From positions 2,914,001 through 2,978,000 of the forward strand of contig NZ_CP073315.1 in NCBI RefSeq assembly GCF_018140925.1: a stretch of DNA of 64,000 bases, read 5' to 3'. This document shows, one piece after another, positions 61,278-64,000 of the stretch (the first letter of the stretch is position 1; every line of letters begins with the position of its first letter). A program made the position numbers and the translations under genes. Under the pieces are notes generated by a model that saw only the letters and a list, made by a program, of their open reading frames with translations, was not told the DNA's origin and did not search any database. The DNA comes from Psychrobacillus sp. INOP01. GTDB lineage: Bacteria > Bacillota > Bacilli > Bacillales_A > Planococcaceae.

Positions 61278-61880
61278 ATGGGTATTAAACAAAAGTTAGC
61301 AATGGGTATTTTAACTGGTGGATTGGCTATTAGTATGATTGGCGGAGGAACTTATGCTTATTTCAATGATGTAGCAGTAAGCGAGAATAATACATTTGCT
61401 GCTGGTACGCTGGATTTGGCAGTGAATCCCGAAACTTTTATTAAAGTGGACAATTTGAAGCCTGGTGACTGGATGAATCGTACTTTTAAATTGGAAAACA
61501 AAGGTACCCTTGATATTTCTAAAGTATTTTTGACTACTGAATATACTGAATCGGTAGCAGGTTTTGGAGATCACATCGTAGTAGAATTCCTTAGAAACGA
61601 GGATAAAGGCAGTATACTAGGTGACAGCAATGTGATTGCTTCCAAGACTTTAAATGAATTAAGAGCATTATCGCTAGATGCCGTTGATAATACATCCCCT
61701 AGAGGATGGTTAGGATGGCAGGGTGGAGAACAGGACGGATTACTAGCGGGTACAAAAGATAATATGTACGTGAAATTTAGATTTAAAGATAATGGTGCAG
61801 ACCAAAATGCATACCAAAAAGCAAACCTATCTTTAACGTGGAAGTTTAATGCGCAACAGACAGCAGGATCAGCGAAGTAA
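61278..61880 (+). CDS. TasA/CalY-family matrix fibre protein
   Basis: 200 residues. SipW-type signal peptide 1-27 (MIGGGTYA before YFND), followed by the family signature NNTFAAGTLDLAV and LKPGDWMNRTFKLENKGTLD. TasA/camelysin proteins polymerise into extracellular fibres of the biofilm matrix after processing by SipW. Ribosome binding site TTGGAGGAAATTAAAA. It has its own terminator and so is transcribed apart from the sipW genes that follow, unlike the Bacillus subtilis tapA-sipW-tasA order. The family is certain; the precise paralogue is not. Confidence 0.9.
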   Translation: MGIKQKLAMGILTGGLAISMIGGGTYAYFNDVAVSENNTFAAGTLDLAVNPETFIKVDNLKPGDWMNRTFKLENKGTLDISKVFLTTEYTESVAGFGDHIVVEFLRNEDKGSILGDSNVIASKTLNELRALSLDAVDNTSPRGWLGWQGGEQDGLLAGTKDNMYVKFRFKDNGADQNAYQKANLSLTWKFNAQQTAGSAK

Positions 61881-61890
61881 CATAAATTCT

Positions 61891-61922
61891 GGGAGGAGAG
61901 CTCTTCTCCTCCCTTATTTTAT
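61891..61922 (+). terminator. Terminator of the TasA-family gene
   Basis: GGGAGGAGA-GCTC-TTCTCCTCCC-type palindrome followed by TTATTTTATTT. Confidence 0.85.
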
Positions 61923-62041
61923 TTCACTAATCCGTCGGTGCCCTTCCTTATGTATATTTCTCAACATATAACAATAATTTTATGTTTTGAGGAATATATT
62001 TAAGTATATTCCACGATAAAAATTAGAGAGGCGGAATCGGA

Positions 62042-62857
62042 TTGAAAAGCAAACCTAGACGCAGATATAAGAAAAAGAAACACGACCTTTTCCTGTATTT
62101 AAAAATTGCATTCATTTGTTACTTAGCCATCTTTGGCGTCGGTTATATGTCATCAGACACATCCGCATATCTCAGCAGCCAGTCGGAGGTCTCTCAGACA
62201 ATCACTGCTGGTACATGGGAAGTTCCGCAAGTACTTGTTAATGGATGTGGTGAGGGATACACAATTGATGAGGGATCGAGAGAGGAAATCGAGTTTAACC
62301 GTGAGGACAAAGATGACAATTCTAAGGAAGAAACCGGGAAAGATGGGTTACCGAGCGAGGAAATCATTGTCGACCCCGAGGACAACGAAGATAATCCTAT
62401 AGAAGAAAGTGAAAAGGATGTAATACCAAGCGACGAAAATGAGATTGACTGTGGGGACAAAGATGAAAAGGATGCTGTAGGCGAGGTCGACTGCAAGGAA
62501 AAAGATGCAGCTTCAAGTGAGAAAGCCAAGGCAGACTGCAAGGATAAAGATGATGAACCTAATGTGGAAAATGAAAAAGAAAAAGCACCAGAAGACGTAG
62601 AAACGATCGAACCGATTATTGAGAAACAAAATGAATTAGAAGATGGAAACAATAAAGCGGAGAAAGGAAACGCGAATAAAGCAGACGTGGAAGATAGCAA
62701 AGAGGATGAGAAACAGAAGTCCAACGATGAAAGTCAAAAAGAACCAAAGATCAATGACGAATCTGTAAAAGAATCCAAGGATGAGATTTCGACTGAAAAG
62801 GATTCTAAAAAAGATGTTAATTTAGAAAACAACGAAATAACCGACGCCGTAAAATAA
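62042..62857 (+). CDS. TapA-like acidic secreted protein
   Basis: 271 residues. A very basic N-terminus (KSKPRRRYKKKKHD), a hydrophobic helix (about 15-36), and a SipW-dependent-type processing region (TSAYLSSQSEVSQTITAGTWE) like that of TapA, which anchors and nucleates TasA fibres. After a Cys at about residue 69 the rest is an extremely acidic Asp/Glu/Lys low-complexity tail with a few more Cys, probably unstructured and cation-binding. It starts at TTG 62042 behind AGAGGCGG. It is 33 nt upstream of sipW. The TapA assignment rests on N-terminal pattern and position. Confidence 0.65.
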   Translation: MKSKPRRRYKKKKHDLFLYLKIAFICYLAIFGVGYMSSDTSAYLSSQSEVSQTITAGTWEVPQVLVNGCGEGYTIDEGSREEIEFNREDKDDNSKEETGKDGLPSEEIIVDPEDNEDNPIEESEKDVIPSDENEIDCGDKDEKDAVGEVDCKEKDAASSEKAKADCKDKDDEPNVENEKEKAPEDVETIEPIIEKQNELEDGNNKAEKGNANKADVEDSKEDEKQKSNDESQKEPKINDESVKESKDEISTEKDSKKDVNLENNEITDAVK

Positions 62858-62890
62858 GTAAAAACATAAAGAAAGCAGAAGGTGATATAA

Positions 62891-63505
62891 ATGAGAACGA
62901 AACCTAAAACGAATAAAAAGCAAAAGATAAAAAAGTGGGTAAATAACATTGTCTCCGGCATATTGATGATTCTACTTATCAGCGTAGCTACCATAGTAGT
63001 AATATCGAAAGCCTCGGGTGGAGAACCAGAATTTTTTGGATACCAATTAAAAACAGTTCTGTCGGGATCGATGGAACCAGGGATTCAAACAGGCTCCATC
63101 ATCGCCGTCAAGTCGGCTGTAGTTAAAACTGGCTACGAAAAAGACGATGTCATTACATTCCAGGCAGAAGAAGACATTTTGATTACACACAGAATCACAG
63201 AGGTAGTCAGAACTGGTGACTCCGTACTTTACCGGACAAAAGGAGATAACAACAATGCGGAGGATATGAATCCGGTTCTTTCAGACAATGTGGTAGCAAA
63301 ATACACCGGTTTCACATTACCTTACGTTGGATACTTCATTAATTTTTCGCAGTCTAAGAATGGCGCATTACTTCTTTTGATACCTGGATTCCTGTTGCTG
63401 ATCTATTCCGCATTTACGATTTGGAAAGTGATATCTGTTATGGAATTGCGTCCGAAAGAACAAGTAGACATAGTAGGGGAAGATGGCGGAAAAAGTACTT
63501 CCTGA
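62891..63505 (+). CDS. sipW: Signal peptidase I, SipW type
   Basis: 204 residues. An ER-type signal peptidase with a Ser-His dyad: S60 in VLSGSMEPGI and H100 in ITHRITEV (ordinary bacterial enzymes use Ser-Lys). Membrane helices about 17-39 and 150-180, catalytic domain outside. SipW processes TasA and TapA for biofilm fibres. Ribosome binding site AAGGTGATATAA. Encoded between the TapA-like gene and another TasA-like gene, its likely substrates. Confidence 0.93.
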   Translation: MRTKPKTNKKQKIKKWVNNIVSGILMILLISVATIVVISKASGGEPEFFGYQLKTVLSGSMEPGIQTGSIIAVKSAVVKTGYEKDDVITFQAEEDILITHRITEVVRTGDSVLYRTKGDNNNAEDMNPVLSDNVVAKYTGFTLPYVGYFINFSQSKNGALLLLIPGFLLLIYSAFTIWKVISVMELRPKEQVDIVGEDGGKSTS

Positions 63506-63538
63506 ATTGGTCTATAGAATATGTAAGGAGGTATTACC

Positions 63539-64000
63539 ATGACCAAATTCTATCGGTTATTCCCATTTCTTCTTTTGTTGAGTATGATCTGTTTCTATCC
63601 CGTGACAAATGTATTTGCAGCTGAAAACGACACGGCTGAGAATGAATTAGACATCAGTCTTTCATCAAAAGAGAATTTATTTGATATTAGCAACATGAAG
63701 CCCGGTGATTGGGCACCTCGGACCATTACAGTTCAGAATTCCGGAAGCAAAGATTTTGTTTACTATATGCAGTTGCAAAACAGTGGAGAAAAAAAGCTTT
63801 TCAATGAGTTATTGCTGGAAGTTAAAGCAGGTGACAAAGAATTGTATCAAGGGAAACTGGCCGAATTTGAATCATTGCCTGAAAGAGAACTAACGAGTGG
63901 CACTGAAGAAAATTTAGATATCACTATTCGTTTTCCAGAGCATCTTGGAAATGATTTTCAAGGACTTGAATCGGCTTTTGTTTTCTCTTTTACGGCGGAA
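63539..64000 (+). CDS. TasA-like secreted protein, truncated by the window end
   Basis: The first 154 codons of a gene that runs off the right edge. Signal peptide about 1-29 (NVFA-AEN). Then ENELDISLSSKENLFDISNM and KPGDWAPRTITVQNSGSKDF, a variant of the TasA-family NLKPGDW motif, so it is probably a third partner of the fibre system, perhaps a wall-linked one. ATG 63539 follows AAGGAGGTATTACC. It lies 33 nt after sipW, so it is in the same operon. Confidence 0.75.
   Translation, partial: MTKFYRLFPFLLLLSMICFYPVTNVFAAENDTAENELDISLSSKENLFDISNMKPGDWAPRTITVQNSGSKDFVYYMQLQNSGEKKLFNELLLEVKAGDKELYQGKLAEFESLPERELTSGTEENLDITIRFPEHLGNDFQGLESAFVFSFTAE

Noticed and set aside
1-64000. rRNA, tRNA genes, insertion sequences or prophage
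   Set aside because: I found no tRNA cloverleaf with CCA, no rRNA segments, and no transposase, integrase or phage structural genes.

Overview
The window looks like the chromosome of a low-GC, endospore-lineage Gram-positive rod, most likely Planococcaceae (Psychrobacillus, Lysinibacillus or a relative). The support is SLH-domain S-layer proteins next to secA2 and slaP, a wecC-tagA secondary-wall-polymer pair, sigI-rsgI, AGGAGG ribosome binding sites, and a sipW/TasA-type matrix locus. This placement is inferred from gene content only.

Layout. 0-4 kb: a SWIM zinc-finger gene (minus strand) followed by the first codons of its partner, an XRE regulator, small hypothetical genes and an IDEAL-domain protein. 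4.1-8.4 kb: an orphan divergent flagellin, then a secreted S41 peptidase / Yip1-like membrane protein / HlyD-like adaptor operon. 8.9-12.5 kb: yhdT-panF, an EamA exporter and two tandem paralogous small proteins. 12.7-15.2 kb: a secreted coiled-coil protein and sigI-rsgI. 15.3-19.5 kb: argCJBD. 20.2-28.1 kb: two paralogous NERD-nuclease / zinc-ribbon genes, between them a polar amino acid ABC importer with a divergent HTH-cupin regulator and a small SLH protein. 28.5-34 kb: wecC-tagA and, on the opposite strand, secA2-slaP. 34.3-50.4 kb: three paralogous S-layer proteins, the first two separated by an AT-rich accessory region (37.6-44.3 kb). 50.7-60.7 kb: a probable phosphate-starvation operon encoding a giant SLH-anchored 5'-nucleotidase and a giant secreted double nuclease. 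61.3-64 kb: TasA-like fibre protein, TapA-like acidic protein, SipW signal peptidase and the start of another TasA-like protein.

How the genes work together. wecC-tagA make ManNAc-containing wall polymer of the kind SLH domains bind. SecA2-SlaP export and assemble S-layer proteins. Three full S-layer genes plus two other SLH proteins lie alongside, so most of 25-61 kb is one cell-surface locus.

The most unusual signal is a set of eight intergenic arrays built from three unrelated 10-12-nt words (TATACGAGAG; CGCAAGTAAA/GAGCAAGTAA; CYACCACATAA). In all of them the word recurs almost exactly every 21 bp, two helical turns, with variable filler between. All arrays have the same orientation and all start downstream of a rho-independent terminator. 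Two of the word families flank, on both sides, the two paralogous NERD-nuclease / zinc-ribbon genes. This may be an undescribed repeat-plus-nuclease system. A second candidate is a cassette-like series at 38.8-41.9 kb, in which a conserved palindromic motif lies just beyond the stop codon of single accessory genes.
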